Under the pieces are notes generated by a model that saw only the letters and a list, made by a program, of their open reading frames with translations, searched no databases and had not been told where the DNA came from. Source: Pseudomonas sp. PGPPP3 (GTDB lineage Bacteria > Pseudomonadota > Gammaproteobacteria > Pseudomonadales > Pseudomonadaceae). Taken from it: a stretch of 8,211 nucleotides of DNA. The stretch lies in assembly GCA_002256055.1 (NCBI GenBank), contig NKIE01000110.1, forward strand, positions 1 to 8,211, written 5' to 3'. Below, one piece after another: positions 1 to 6,501 of this stretch. The first letter of the stretch is position 1, and each line of letters begins with the position of its first letter. A program made the position numbers and the translations under genes.

Positions 1-40
1 GGGCGGCACGGTGCACCGCACTGGTGGGCGCCTCCGGGCA
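1..40 (-). pseudogene. Continuation of the nitronate monooxygenase frame beyond an in-frame TAG
   Basis: Reading the minus strand past the TAG at 43-41 in the same frame gives CPEAPTSAVHRAA up to the window edge. Members of this oxidoreductase family typically read GTAYLLCPEA at this point, so the sequence after the stop is still recognisable coding sequence. A single base change (for example TTG to TAG) would explain it. The remaining C-terminal part of the gene, probably around 100 residues, lies outside the window. It cannot be decided here whether this is a true nonsense mutation or a base-call error. Confidence 0.7.
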
Positions 41-763
41 CTACAGATAGGCCGTTCCCACTTGTGCACCTGCGGCCCCTAGGGCCATGGCCGCCGCCAC
101 ACCCTGAGCGTCGGCGATACCCCCCGCGGCGATCACCGGCACCTTCACCGCCTGGACGATGCGCGGCAGCAAAGCAAACAAACCGGCCTGCTCGGTCAAA
201 TCCATCGAGAGGAAATGCCCACGATGGCCGCCGGCTTCCAGGCCCTGAGCGATAACCGCATCCGCACCGTGAGCCTCCAGCCACAGCGCCTCGGCCACCG
301 TGGTAGCCGAGGCGATGACCTTGCTGCCCCAACCTTTTACCTGAGCCAGCAGCTCGGTCGAAGGCAGGCCGAAGTGAAAACTCACGACCGCCGGACGAAA
401 CTCGGCCAACAGTGCAGCGGCTTCGGCGCTGAACGGCGCACGCCCAGGACCGGCCGCAATCTGCGCAGGATCGATGCCCAACTCGGCGTAATACGGCGCC
501 AACGCCGCACGCCAGGCGGCTTCGCGCGCCGCGTCCGGGACTGGCGAGGTATGGCAGAAGAAGTTGACGTTGTAGGGCTTGCGGGTCTGCGCCTGCAAGG
601 CCGTCAGCTCAGTGCGTAACGCCTCAAGGCTGAGCATGGCCGCCGGCAACGAACCCAGCCCGCCGGCATTGCTGACCGCCACGGCCAGACGATGGTCCTG
701 CACGCCAGCCATCGGCGCCTGAATGATCGGTAATTCGATGCCCAACAATTGTTGCAGTGTCAT
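41..763 (-). CDS. Nitronate monooxygenase / NAD(P)H-dependent flavin oxidoreductase family protein, interrupted by a stop
   Basis: This family has an FMN-binding TIM-barrel fold. Its members oxidise alkyl nitronates (such as propionate 3-nitronate) with oxygen, or act as NADH:quinone or enoyl reductases, in the cytoplasm. The 240 readable codons show QAPMAG (residues 15-20), NVNFFCH (65-71), SFHFGLPS (128-135), AQGLEAGGHRG (172-182), which carries a conserved family histidine, and the phosphate-binding region VPVIAAGGIADA (208-219) leading to QVGTAYL (234-240). The start at 763 is preferred over upstream in-frame starts because AAAGGAG lies 8 bases before it and the family begins with this MTLQQLLGIELPI-like sequence. 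Full-length relatives have about 350 residues. A TAG at 43-41 ends the frame while homologous sequence continues, so the product would lack the C-terminal third and is probably non-functional if the stop is real. Its substrate cannot be read from the sequence. Confidence 0.88.
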   Translation of the reverse strand: MTLQQLLGIELPIIQAPMAGVQDHRLAVAVSNAGGLGSLPAAMLSLEALRTELTALQAQTRKPYNVNFFCHTSPVPDAAREAAWRAALAPYYAELGIDPAQIAAGPGRAPFSAEAAALLAEFRPAVVSFHFGLPSTELLAQVKGWGSKVIASATTVAEALWLEAHGADAVIAQGLEAGGHRGHFLSMDLTEQAGLFALLPRIVQAVKVPVIAAGGIADAQGVAAAMALGAAGAQVGTAYL

Positions 764-771
764 CGTCTGAA

Positions 772-778
772 CTCCTTT
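772..778 (-). promoter_or_regulatory. Ribosome binding site of the oxidoreductase gene
   Basis: AAAGGAG on the minus strand lies 8 bases upstream of the ATG at 763. It decides the start: the open frame extends upstream to 940, but that extension crosses the REP pair and the end of the YebC-family gene and has no family resemblance. Confidence 0.75.
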
Positions 779-807
779 CCAGAATCTGTTTATCCACCCG
801 CCAAACG

Positions 808-874
808 CATCGCGGCCAAGGCCACTCCTACTGCTGCAACCTTGCTGCCGGTAGAAGCGACCTTGGCCGCGAGG
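808..874. repeat. Inverted pair of REP sequences (REPIN-like element)
   Basis: Two copies of a Pseudomonas-type REP face each other. The plus-strand copy begins at GTAG 851-854 and carries the palindrome GCGACCTTGGCCGC. The minus-strand copy begins at GTAG 831-828 and reads GTAGGAGTGGCCTTGGCCGC. Positions 810-821 and 861-872 are a perfect 12-bp inverted repeat (TCGCGGCCAAGG / CCTTGGCCGCGA). A 19-base spacer (832-850) separates the two GTAG heads. A GTAG-type tetranucleotide before an imperfect palindrome is the known signature of REPs mobilised by RAYT transposases, and paired inverted copies are called REPINs. The element sits between two minus-strand genes, the usual extragenic position. 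It could fold in the transcript and affect stability or read-through, but that is inference. No RAYT gene is in the window. Confidence 0.75.
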
Positions 875-899
875 ATGTAACCCTGAGCTGAGGTGCTGC

Positions 900-1601
900 T
901 TAGCCAGCCAGGCCAACGTACATGTTCTGCACGTCGTCATGGTTGTTCAACGCATCGAGGAACGCCTCGACTTCTTCCAGTTGCGTGCCGCTCAGGCTCA
1001 CCGGATTCTTCGAGCGATAGCCCAGCTGCGCCGAGTTGACGCTAAAACCAAACTCCGGCAACGCCTTGCACACGGCATCCAGGTCAGTCGGCTCAGTCAT
1101 AAACAGGGTGGCACCCTCGTCGCTGGCCTCAAAATCCTGGGCACCGGCTTCGATGGCCGCCAGTTCCGGGTCGGCATCGGCAGTCGCCGGGCTGGCTTCG
1201 ATCATGCCCAGGTGGTCGAAGTCCCAGGCCACCGAGCCGGTAGCGCCGAGCTGGCCCTTGCGGAACAGCACGCGGATTTCCGCCACGGTGCGATTGGTGT
1301 TGTCAGTCAGGCACTCGATGATCACCGGCACCTGGTGCGGGGCAAAGCCTTCATAGGTCAGGCGCTCGTAATGCACGGCATCACCGAGCAGCCCGGCGCC
1401 CTTCTTGATCGCCCGTTCCAGGGTATCGCGCGGCATCGAGGCTTTTTTCGCCTGTTCAACCACCAGGCGCAGACGCGGGTTCATGTCGATATCGGCACCA
1501 GCACGCGCCGCAATGGCGATTTCTTTCGCCAGCTTGCCGAAGATCTTGCCCCGTGCGTTGGCGGCGGCTTCTTTACCTTTTACTTTCCACTGAGCGCCCA
1601 T
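900..1601 (-). CDS. YebC/PmpR/TACO1-family protein (second-type paralogue)
   Basis: The family (YebC, PmpR, human TACO1) was first described as DNA-binding transcription regulators; more recent work links members to relief of ribosome stalling. The 233-residue product is close to the usual 235-250. It shows a basic helical N-terminal domain ([20 protein letters not shown], residues 8-27), a hallmark region [19 protein letters not shown] (83-101) followed by TNRT, and the C-terminal signature [16 protein letters not shown] (215-230). The start at 1601 has GAGGAG at 1612-1607, five bases upstream. The N-terminus is [12 protein letters not shown] rather than the MAGHSKW of canonical YebC/PmpR. 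This suggests the second paralogue found in many Pseudomonas (comparable with E. coli YeeN), not PmpR itself. It lies 118 bases downstream of sbcC on the same strand. Whether it is co-transcribed depends on the hairpins between them. Its function here is not deducible beyond the family. Confidence 0.93.
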   Translation of the reverse strand: MGAQWKVKGKEAAANARGKIFGKLAKEIAIAARAGADIDMNPRLRLVVEQAKKASMPRDTLERAIKKGAGLLGDAVHYERLTYEGFAPHQVPVIIECLTDNTNRTVAEIRVLFRKGQLGATGSVAWDFDHLGMIEASPATADADPELAAIEAGAQDFEASDEGATLFMTEPTDLDAVCKALPEFGFSVNSAQLGYRSKNPVSLSGTQLEEVEAFLDALNNHDDVQNMYVGLAG

Positions 1602-1624
1602 GCTGACTCCTCAAAGCTGAAAGC

Positions 1625-1645
1625 CGGGTGTATGGACTGCACCCG
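1625..1645 (-). promoter_or_regulatory. Hairpin in the leader of the YebC-family gene
   Basis: CGGGTG and CACCCG form a 6-bp perfect stem around a 9-base loop. It ends 12 bases before the GAGGAG ribosome site (1612-1607). No T-run follows it, so it does not look like a terminator. It could be a leader structure that shields the ribosome site or stabilises the 5' end, or it may have no role. Confidence 0.3.
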
Positions 1646-1649
1646 ACTC

Positions 1650-1675
1650 AAACAAAATCCGGCTCGCGATAGCCG
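1650..1675 (-). terminator. Possible Rho-independent terminator after sbcC
   Basis: On the minus strand, 45 bases past the sbcC stop, CGGCT and AGCCG form a 5-bp stem (1675-1671 with 1664-1660) around ATCGCG. It is followed by GATTTTGTTTG, an interrupted T-tract. The form is that of an intrinsic terminator but the stem is short, so it may be leaky. An AT-rich -10-like TATAAA (1697-1692, minus strand) just before it has no recognisable -35 at the proper distance. Confidence 0.4.
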
Positions 1676-1719
1676 TTATTTAACCGCGCGATTTATACAC
1701 CTATGGGCACAAAAAATCC

Positions 1720-4700
1720 CTAAGCGGATACCGCATAGCGCTTGTCCAGCGCGCTGTAACCCAGGCCGACACCCTTGTGCACCTTGAGTTGCACCGGGAT
1801 GCGCTCCTTCAACGCCTCGACGTGACTGATTACGCCGATCATCTTGCCGCTGGCGTTGAGGGCATCCAGGGCGTCCAGCGCCACCTCCAGGGTTTCGCCA
1901 TCGAGGGTGCCGAAGCCTTCGTCGAGAAACAGCGAATCGATGCTGGTCTTGTGGCTGACCAGGTCAGACAGCGCCAGCGCCAGCGCCAGACTGACCAGAA
2001 AGCTCTCGCCGCCGGACAGGGTCTTGCAGTCGCGAGCCACGTCGCCCTGCCAGGTATCGACCACCTCCAGCTCCAGCTCGCCACTGCCGCGCCGGGCCAA
2101 CTGATAGCGGCCATGCAGGCGTTGCAGCTGTTGGTTGGCCAGATGGACCAGATGATCAAGGGTCAGGCCCTGGGCGAACTTGCGGTATTTGGCCCCATCG
2201 GCCGAACCTATAAGGCTGTTGAGCTGCTGCCAGAGGTCGTAGTCAGCCTGCTGGCGAGCGATTTCGGCAAACAGTTCCTGCTGACTGGCGCGGCGCTGCT
2301 CGTCGCCCTGCAGTTGAGCGCGCAACTCACCCTGGCGCTCATTGAGCGCCTTGCTCTGCTGGCTGAGGTTGAGCAACTGCTCGTCCAACTGGCCACGGCC
2401 GAGCTGGGTCTGTGGTGCCGCCAGCAGCTGGGCCAGGGTCTGTTCGCTACTGGCTTTGCGCGCCTGGGCCTCGGTCAGCAGTTTGTCCAGTCGCGCCTTG
2501 AGGGTGCGTAATTGGGTCTGTTGTTCGTCGCTGAGCAGCGCCGCGGCGAATGCCGCCTCGCTGGCGAACGGGCTGAGCTGCAGCGCCGCCAACCAGGCCT
2601 GCTGATGCTGCTGGTGAGTAGCTTGCGCCTGGCCCAACTGCTCGGTGCGCAACTGCTGCTCCACTGTCAGGTCATTGGCCAGTTTCTGCGCCGCCTGATA
2701 CTGGGCCTCGACCTCGGCCAGGGATAACGGCGTTAGCTGCGCCTCGCTCAGGGCCGGCAACTCGGCTTGGGCCAGCTCACGCCAGCGTTGCTGCCACAGA
2801 GCTTGCTGCTCGCTGGCCGTCTGTACGGCGTGCTGCAGCTCGCGCTGCTGCTCAGTCAGATCCTGCTGGTGCGCCTGTTGTTGCTGCCAGGTGTGCCAGT
2901 CCTGCTCACGTTCGGCCAGCCAGGCGGCGGCATCACTGGGCAGTGCATACCCCAAGGCCGCTAGGGCCTGCTCCAGCGCCACCCGATGCTGCTGCTGTTG
3001 CTGCTGCAAATGGGCCAGGCGTTCGTCGATGGCCGCCAGCGCCTGTTGCTGATTAAGCTGATCCTTATCCAGTAAGGCCTGTTGCTGTTCCAGCTGGCTG
3101 TAGCGTTTTTCCTCTGCCAGGGACTGGCTGCGGGCGGCCTCCAGCGCTGCCTTGCAGCCATCGAGCTGGGCCAGGCGCTGCTCCAGGCTGGCCAGTTCAA
3201 TCCCATGTTGCTGGCGAGCGGCCGTCAAAGCCTGAGCATCGGCGAGCTGCATGCCCAGGGCCTGACAGTGCTGCTGCCAGGCCTCGGCGCGGGCTTGGCG
3301 TTCGTCTTCGCACTGCTGCAACTGCAGCGTTTGCTGCTTGCGCTGCTCGACGAGGATGGCCTGCTCGGTCTTGAGGGTTTCACCCTGCGCTTTCAGTACT
3401 TCCAGCTCGGCCTCTTTCAGGCTCAAGGCCTGCTGCGTTACCGACATATCCAGCGCCTGGTAAGCGGCTACCGCCGGGTGCTCATGGGCGCCGCACAGCG
3501 GGCAGGCCTCATGGGGCTGCAACTGCGCACGGTAGACCTCGAGAGCCTGGATGCGCTGCTCTTGCTCCAGGAGTTTTTTCTTGTCGAGTACCTGTTGAGC
3601 CAGGTCCTTGTACTGCTGACGCAAAGTGCCCAGCGCCTGCTCGTTGGTCGCCAGTTGCGTATCTTGAGCCAGCTGCTGCGCCTGCAACTGCGCAGCCTGC
3701 TGAGCCAAACGCTGGCGCAACGGCACCAGTTCGGCCAGGCGTTCCAAGCCATTGCCTTGATTGAGTAGCTGCTGCCACTGCTCACGCAAGGCCGCTTCAT
3801 GGCTGGCACCTTGCACCTGATCCAGGTGCGCCTGGGCAGCCGCTTGCTGCTGTTGTGTGAGCTGCCACAGGTTCTGCGCCGCGTTTAATTCGTCCTGCTG
3901 GCCAATCCGCTGTTCAGCCAGTTGTTGCAGGCGTAGTTGACCTGCCTCCTGCTGGGCGGTTTGCCCGATGATATCGCTGGCCAGCTGTTGCAGCTGCTCG
4001 AACTGGCCCGCCCAGGCGCGCAACTGCTCGCCCAACTGACCACGTTGGGGTTGCTCGGCCAACTGTGCCGCGACCTGCTCGCGCTGCTGCTGCACCTGGC
4101 TCAACTCACGCTGCCGCGCCTGAGCCAGGTGCTTGCTCAACTGACTGGCCTGCCACAGCCGCTGGCACAGTTGCTGACCGGCCTGCTGGCGCGCGGCGCT
4201 GGTGTTCGCCAGGTGCTGCTCAACCTTAATAAGCGCTGCCTGCGCCTGCTGCCAGGCGGCATGTTGGGGCTGCAACTTACTCGCCGGTTCACTGGCGAGC
4301 AGCTGTTCAAGCTGCGGTTGAGCATCCGCCATATCCAGCAGCGCCTGCTGCTCATTGTGCTGCGCCACCTGCTGCTGGTTTTGCGCCTTGGCCAGGTCTT
4401 CGCACCACTGGCGTTGCACCTGCAACTGCTGCTGTTCACGAAGCAGCTCGGCCTCGTCGGCCAGCAGGTTCTGTGCTTCGGCCTCTAACTCGTGACGCTG
4501 CTCATCGCTCAGCAGCTCGACCCCAGAGGCCTTGGCCCGAAGCTGATCCAATGCAGCTTTGACCTCGCGGGTCTGCTCGAACACCCGCTGGGAAATCTGC
4601 CCATAGATGTCGGTGCCAGTCAGCTCCTCCAGCAGCTCGGCGCGCTGGTTGGCGTTGGCTTCGAGAAAGGCGGCAAAGCCTCCCTGGGCCAGCAGCATGG

Positions 4701-5160
4701 ATTTGGTGAAGCGCTCGAAATCCAGACCCGTGAGGCTCTCGGTCAATTTGAGTTTTTCATTGAGCTTGTCGGTGAGGATCTCCCCGACGCCCGTGGCTTG
4801 ATCGATCTGCACCAGCTCGACTTTCGGTGCCTGCAGCGCGCCGTCGCTCTTGTCGCGTGCCCGGCGCTGGCTCCAGAAGGCGCGGTAATGCTGGTCCTTG
4901 ACCGCAAACTCGACCTCGGCCAGGCAATCGGCGGTGTGCCGGGTCAGCAACTCGTTGCTGCTGGCTGACAGTGTGCCCATGCGCGGCGTGCGGTGGTACA
5001 GGGCCAGGCAGATGGCATCCAGCAGGGTGGTCTTGCCCGCCCCGGTCGGCCCGGTGATGGCGAACAGGCCGTTGTCCTTGAACGGCTCGGCGGTGAAGTC
5101 GATCTTCCACTCGCCCTTCAGCGAATTGAGGTTTTTCAGGCGCAGGCTGAGGATCTTCAT
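1720..5160 (-). CDS. sbcC: SbcC, ATPase subunit of the SbcCD exonuclease (Rad50/SMC-like)
   Basis: SbcC is the bacterial Rad50. It binds and hydrolyses ATP, clamps DNA and controls the SbcD nuclease in a cytoplasmic complex that degrades DNA ends and cuts hairpins formed by inverted repeats. The 1,146-residue protein begins MKILSLRLKNLNSLKGEW and has Walker A GPTGAGKT (37-44) and a Q-loop LLAQGGF with Q159. Long coiled-coil arms, very rich in Gln, Ala and Leu, run from about 190 to 960. They are broken at mid-length by the zinc hook CPLC (553-556), which joins two SbcC molecules. The C-terminal lobe carries the signature LSGGES (1048-1053) and Walker B LFLDE (1077-1081). All key motifs are intact. 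The length is a little over that of E. coli SbcC (1,048) and normal for Pseudomonas. The start at 5160 overlaps the sbcD stop as ATGA, and GGAGGAG lies just upstream inside sbcD. This implies coupled translation and balanced subunit supply. Confidence 0.97.
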   Translation of the reverse strand: MKILSLRLKNLNSLKGEWKIDFTAEPFKDNGLFAITGPTGAGKTTLLDAICLALYHRTPRMGTLSASSNELLTRHTADCLAEVEFAVKDQHYRAFWSQRRARDKSDGALQAPKVELVQIDQATGVGEILTDKLNEKLKLTESLTGLDFERFTKSMLLAQGGFAAFLEANANQRAELLEELTGTDIYGQISQRVFEQTREVKAALDQLRAKASGVELLSDEQRHELEAEAQNLLADEAELLREQQQLQVQRQWCEDLAKAQNQQQVAQHNEQQALLDMADAQPQLEQLLASEPASKLQPQHAAWQQAQAALIKVEQHLANTSAARQQAGQQLCQRLWQASQLSKHLAQARQRELSQVQQQREQVAAQLAEQPQRGQLGEQLRAWAGQFEQLQQLASDIIGQTAQQEAGQLRLQQLAEQRIGQQDELNAAQNLWQLTQQQQAAAQAHLDQVQGASHEAALREQWQQLLNQGNGLERLAELVPLRQRLAQQAAQLQAQQLAQDTQLATNEQALGTLRQQYKDLAQQVLDKKKLLEQEQRIQALEVYRAQLQPHEACPLCGAHEHPAVAAYQALDMSVTQQALSLKEAELEVLKAQGETLKTEQAILVEQRKQQTLQLQQCEDERQARAEAWQQHCQALGMQLADAQALTAARQQHGIELASLEQRLAQLDGCKAALEAARSQSLAEEKRYSQLEQQQALLDKDQLNQQQALAAIDERLAHLQQQQQQHRVALEQALAALGYALPSDAAAWLAEREQDWHTWQQQQAHQQDLTEQQRELQHAVQTASEQQALWQQRWRELAQAELPALSEAQLTPLSLAEVEAQYQAAQKLANDLTVEQQLRTEQLGQAQATHQQHQQAWLAALQLSPFASEAAFAAALLSDEQQTQLRTLKARLDKLLTEAQARKASSEQTLAQLLAAPQTQLGRGQLDEQLLNLSQQSKALNERQGELRAQLQGDEQRRASQQELFAEIARQQADYDLWQQLNSLIGSADGAKYRKFAQGLTLDHLVHLANQQLQRLHGRYQLARRGSGELELEVVDTWQGDVARDCKTLSGGESFLVSLALALALSDLVSHKTSIDSLFLDEGFGTLDGETLEVALDALDALNASGKMIGVISHVEALKERIPVQLKVHKGVGLGYSALDKRYAVSA

Positions 5161-6377
5161 GCCGACTCCTCCGTCAGCTCGGCCACCACCTGCTGGTACA
5201 GGCCCACCAGGCGCGCCTGCACCTCCGGCTCCAGGCTTTCGCTGCTCAGGCGCTGAGCGAATACATCGCTCACGCTGAGCTCATCCAAGGTTTCCCGTGT
5301 GGCACTGGTCAAGCCCGCCACCGCCGTACCGCGCTCGCGGCGGATGCGCAGCACCTCAACCGGCAAGCCTTCGCACAGAGCCTGCAGCCGTGGCTGCAGG
5401 TCGCTCAGATAGTCATCAGCCGTAACCAGCACTTCCAGCCATACCGGGGTTGCTGGCGTGCCTTGCGCGGCAGCTTCGATGATCGCCGCAGGCAGTTCGC
5501 TCAAGCTGCCACGCAGCGACAGCAACGGCTGAAAGCGCGGCACCGGCAGCACCGTCACCTGCTGCAAGCCATTACTGGTGACGTCCACCAGCAGCACTTC
5601 CTTCTGCTGTTTGGCCTCATCGAAACTCAAGGGAATCGGTGAACCGCAGTAGCGGATATGCTCCAGGCCACCGACCTTCTGCGGCCGGTGAATATGGCCC
5701 AGGGCGATATAGGCCGCCGGCGGAAAGGCGCTGGTGGGGAAGGCTTCCAGGCTGCCGACATATATCTCGCGCACCGACTCGCTGGCGCTGGCACCCACGG
5801 TGGTCAGGTGGCCGGTGGCGATAATCGGCAGCTGGCCGCCCAGCTCATCGCGCTTGGCACACGCCAAGGCATACAACTGCTGATAGTGCTGCTGGATCGC
5901 GCTCTGCAGGTTTTGCTGCTTGGTCTGTGCGCTCTCGCCGGCCTGGCTGAACAGCACATCGCGCGGGCGAATAAACGGAATGGCGCAAAGAATTGCCCCC
6001 GGCTGGCCGGTGCGGTTGTGCAGCACCAGCACCTGTTCTTCCAGCTCAGCGCAGACGCTGGGAATCACTCGGGTATTAAGTTGTGCCAGCAAGGTCTTGC
6101 TCTCGCCGAGCATGGCCACCGAATCGTGATTGCCGCCCAGCACCAGCAACTCGGCGCCGGTCTGGCGCAACTCAACAATAAAGTGGTTGTACAGCTCGCG
6201 GGCATAACTGGGCGGCGCGCCGGTGTCGAAGACATCCCCAGCCACCAGCACGGCATCCACCTGCTGCGCCTGCACCTGCTCGATCAGCCAGGCGAGAAAC
6301 GCCTGGTGCTCGGCCTGGCGGGTCTTGCCCATAAAGTGCTGGCCAAGGTGCCAGTCGGAGCTGTGCAGAATGCGCAT
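5157..6377 (-). CDS. sbcD: SbcD, nuclease subunit of the SbcCD exonuclease (Mre11-like)
   Basis: SbcD is a manganese-dependent metallophosphoesterase with 3'-5' double-strand exonuclease and single-strand endonuclease activity. With SbcC it processes DNA ends, hairpins and protein-blocked ends. The 406-residue product is the usual length. The phosphoesterase motifs are in order: SDWH with D8 and H10, GDVFD with D48, GNHD (82-85), GH at 189-190, and GHIH (227-230) completing the two-metal site. The C-terminal part after about residue 280 corresponds to the capping and SbcC-contact regions of the family. The start at 6377 gives the family N-terminus MRILHSSDWHLGQHF, with AGGAA seven bases upstream. 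It is the first gene of the sbcDC operon, and its TGA overlaps the sbcC ATG. It diverges from the TAXI-family gene across 124 bases. Nothing is broken or missing. Confidence 0.97.
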   Translation of the reverse strand: MRILHSSDWHLGQHFMGKTRQAEHQAFLAWLIEQVQAQQVDAVLVAGDVFDTGAPPSYARELYNHFIVELRQTGAELLVLGGNHDSVAMLGESKTLLAQLNTRVIPSVCAELEEQVLVLHNRTGQPGAILCAIPFIRPRDVLFSQAGESAQTKQQNLQSAIQQHYQQLYALACAKRDELGGQLPIIATGHLTTVGASASESVREIYVGSLEAFPTSAFPPAAYIALGHIHRPQKVGGLEHIRYCGSPIPLSFDEAKQQKEVLLVDVTSNGLQQVTVLPVPRFQPLLSLRGSLSELPAAIIEAAAQGTPATPVWLEVLVTADDYLSDLQPRLQALCEGLPVEVLRIRRERGTAVAGLTSATRETLDELSVSDVFAQRLSSESLEPEVQARLVGLYQQVVAELTEESA

Positions 6378-6405
6378 GGAGCGGTTCCTGATTCGACGCT
6401 AAAAA

Positions 6406-6460
6406 CCAGGGCGCATGTTACCCCATGGCTCTACGGTGCCGGTTTCATTCTGCGCCCTGG
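6406..6460. repeat. Perfect 10-bp inverted repeat in the sbcD / TAXI divergent intergenic region
   Basis: CCAGGGCGCA (6406-6415) and TGCGCCCTGG (6451-6460) are exact reverse complements, 35 bases apart. They lie in the 124-base region between the two divergent starts, where the promoters of both genes must be if they are locally transcribed. The arms could be two half-sites of a dimeric regulator or could form a long hairpin. Possible weak -10 boxes are TAACAT on the minus strand (6419-6414) toward sbcD and TATTCT (6467-6472) toward the TAXI gene. Neither has a good -35. Confidence 0.5.
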
Positions 6461-6489
6461 CCGGCCTATTCTTGGGCAAAGGCCCGCGA

Positions 6490-6496
6490 AAGGAAG
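6490..6496 (+). promoter_or_regulatory. Ribosome binding site of the TAXI-family gene
   Basis: AAGGAAG ends five bases before the ATG at 6502. It decides the start over the in-frame ATG at 6415, whose extra 29 residues fall in the regulatory region, lie across the inverted repeat and would place a non-native segment before the membrane anchor. Confidence 0.7.
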
Positions 6497-6501
6497 TTGC
6501 C

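Noticed and set aside
764..940. 59-residue N-terminal extension of the oxidoreductase frame
   Set aside because: It passes through the REP pair and the end of the YebC-family gene. The family N-terminus and the AAAGGAG site both point to the ATG at 763.
939..1787. 282-codon plus-strand open frame opposite the YebC-family gene
   Set aside because: It is a mirror of the real minus-strand gene, has no family resemblance, and crosses into the end of sbcC.
1777..4968. Several plus-strand open frames opposite sbcC, rich in Leu, Gln and Ala
   Set aside because: They are complements of the Gln/Leu/Ala codons of the SbcC coiled coil (CAG/CTG, GCC/GGC). Their apparent hydrophobic, transmembrane-like character follows from that.
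6415..6501. 29-residue N-terminal extension of the TAXI-family protein
   Set aside because: The ATG at 6502 has AAGGAAG at the right spacing and starts a typical basic-then-hydrophobic anchor, while the upstream ATG lies in the intergenic inverted repeat.
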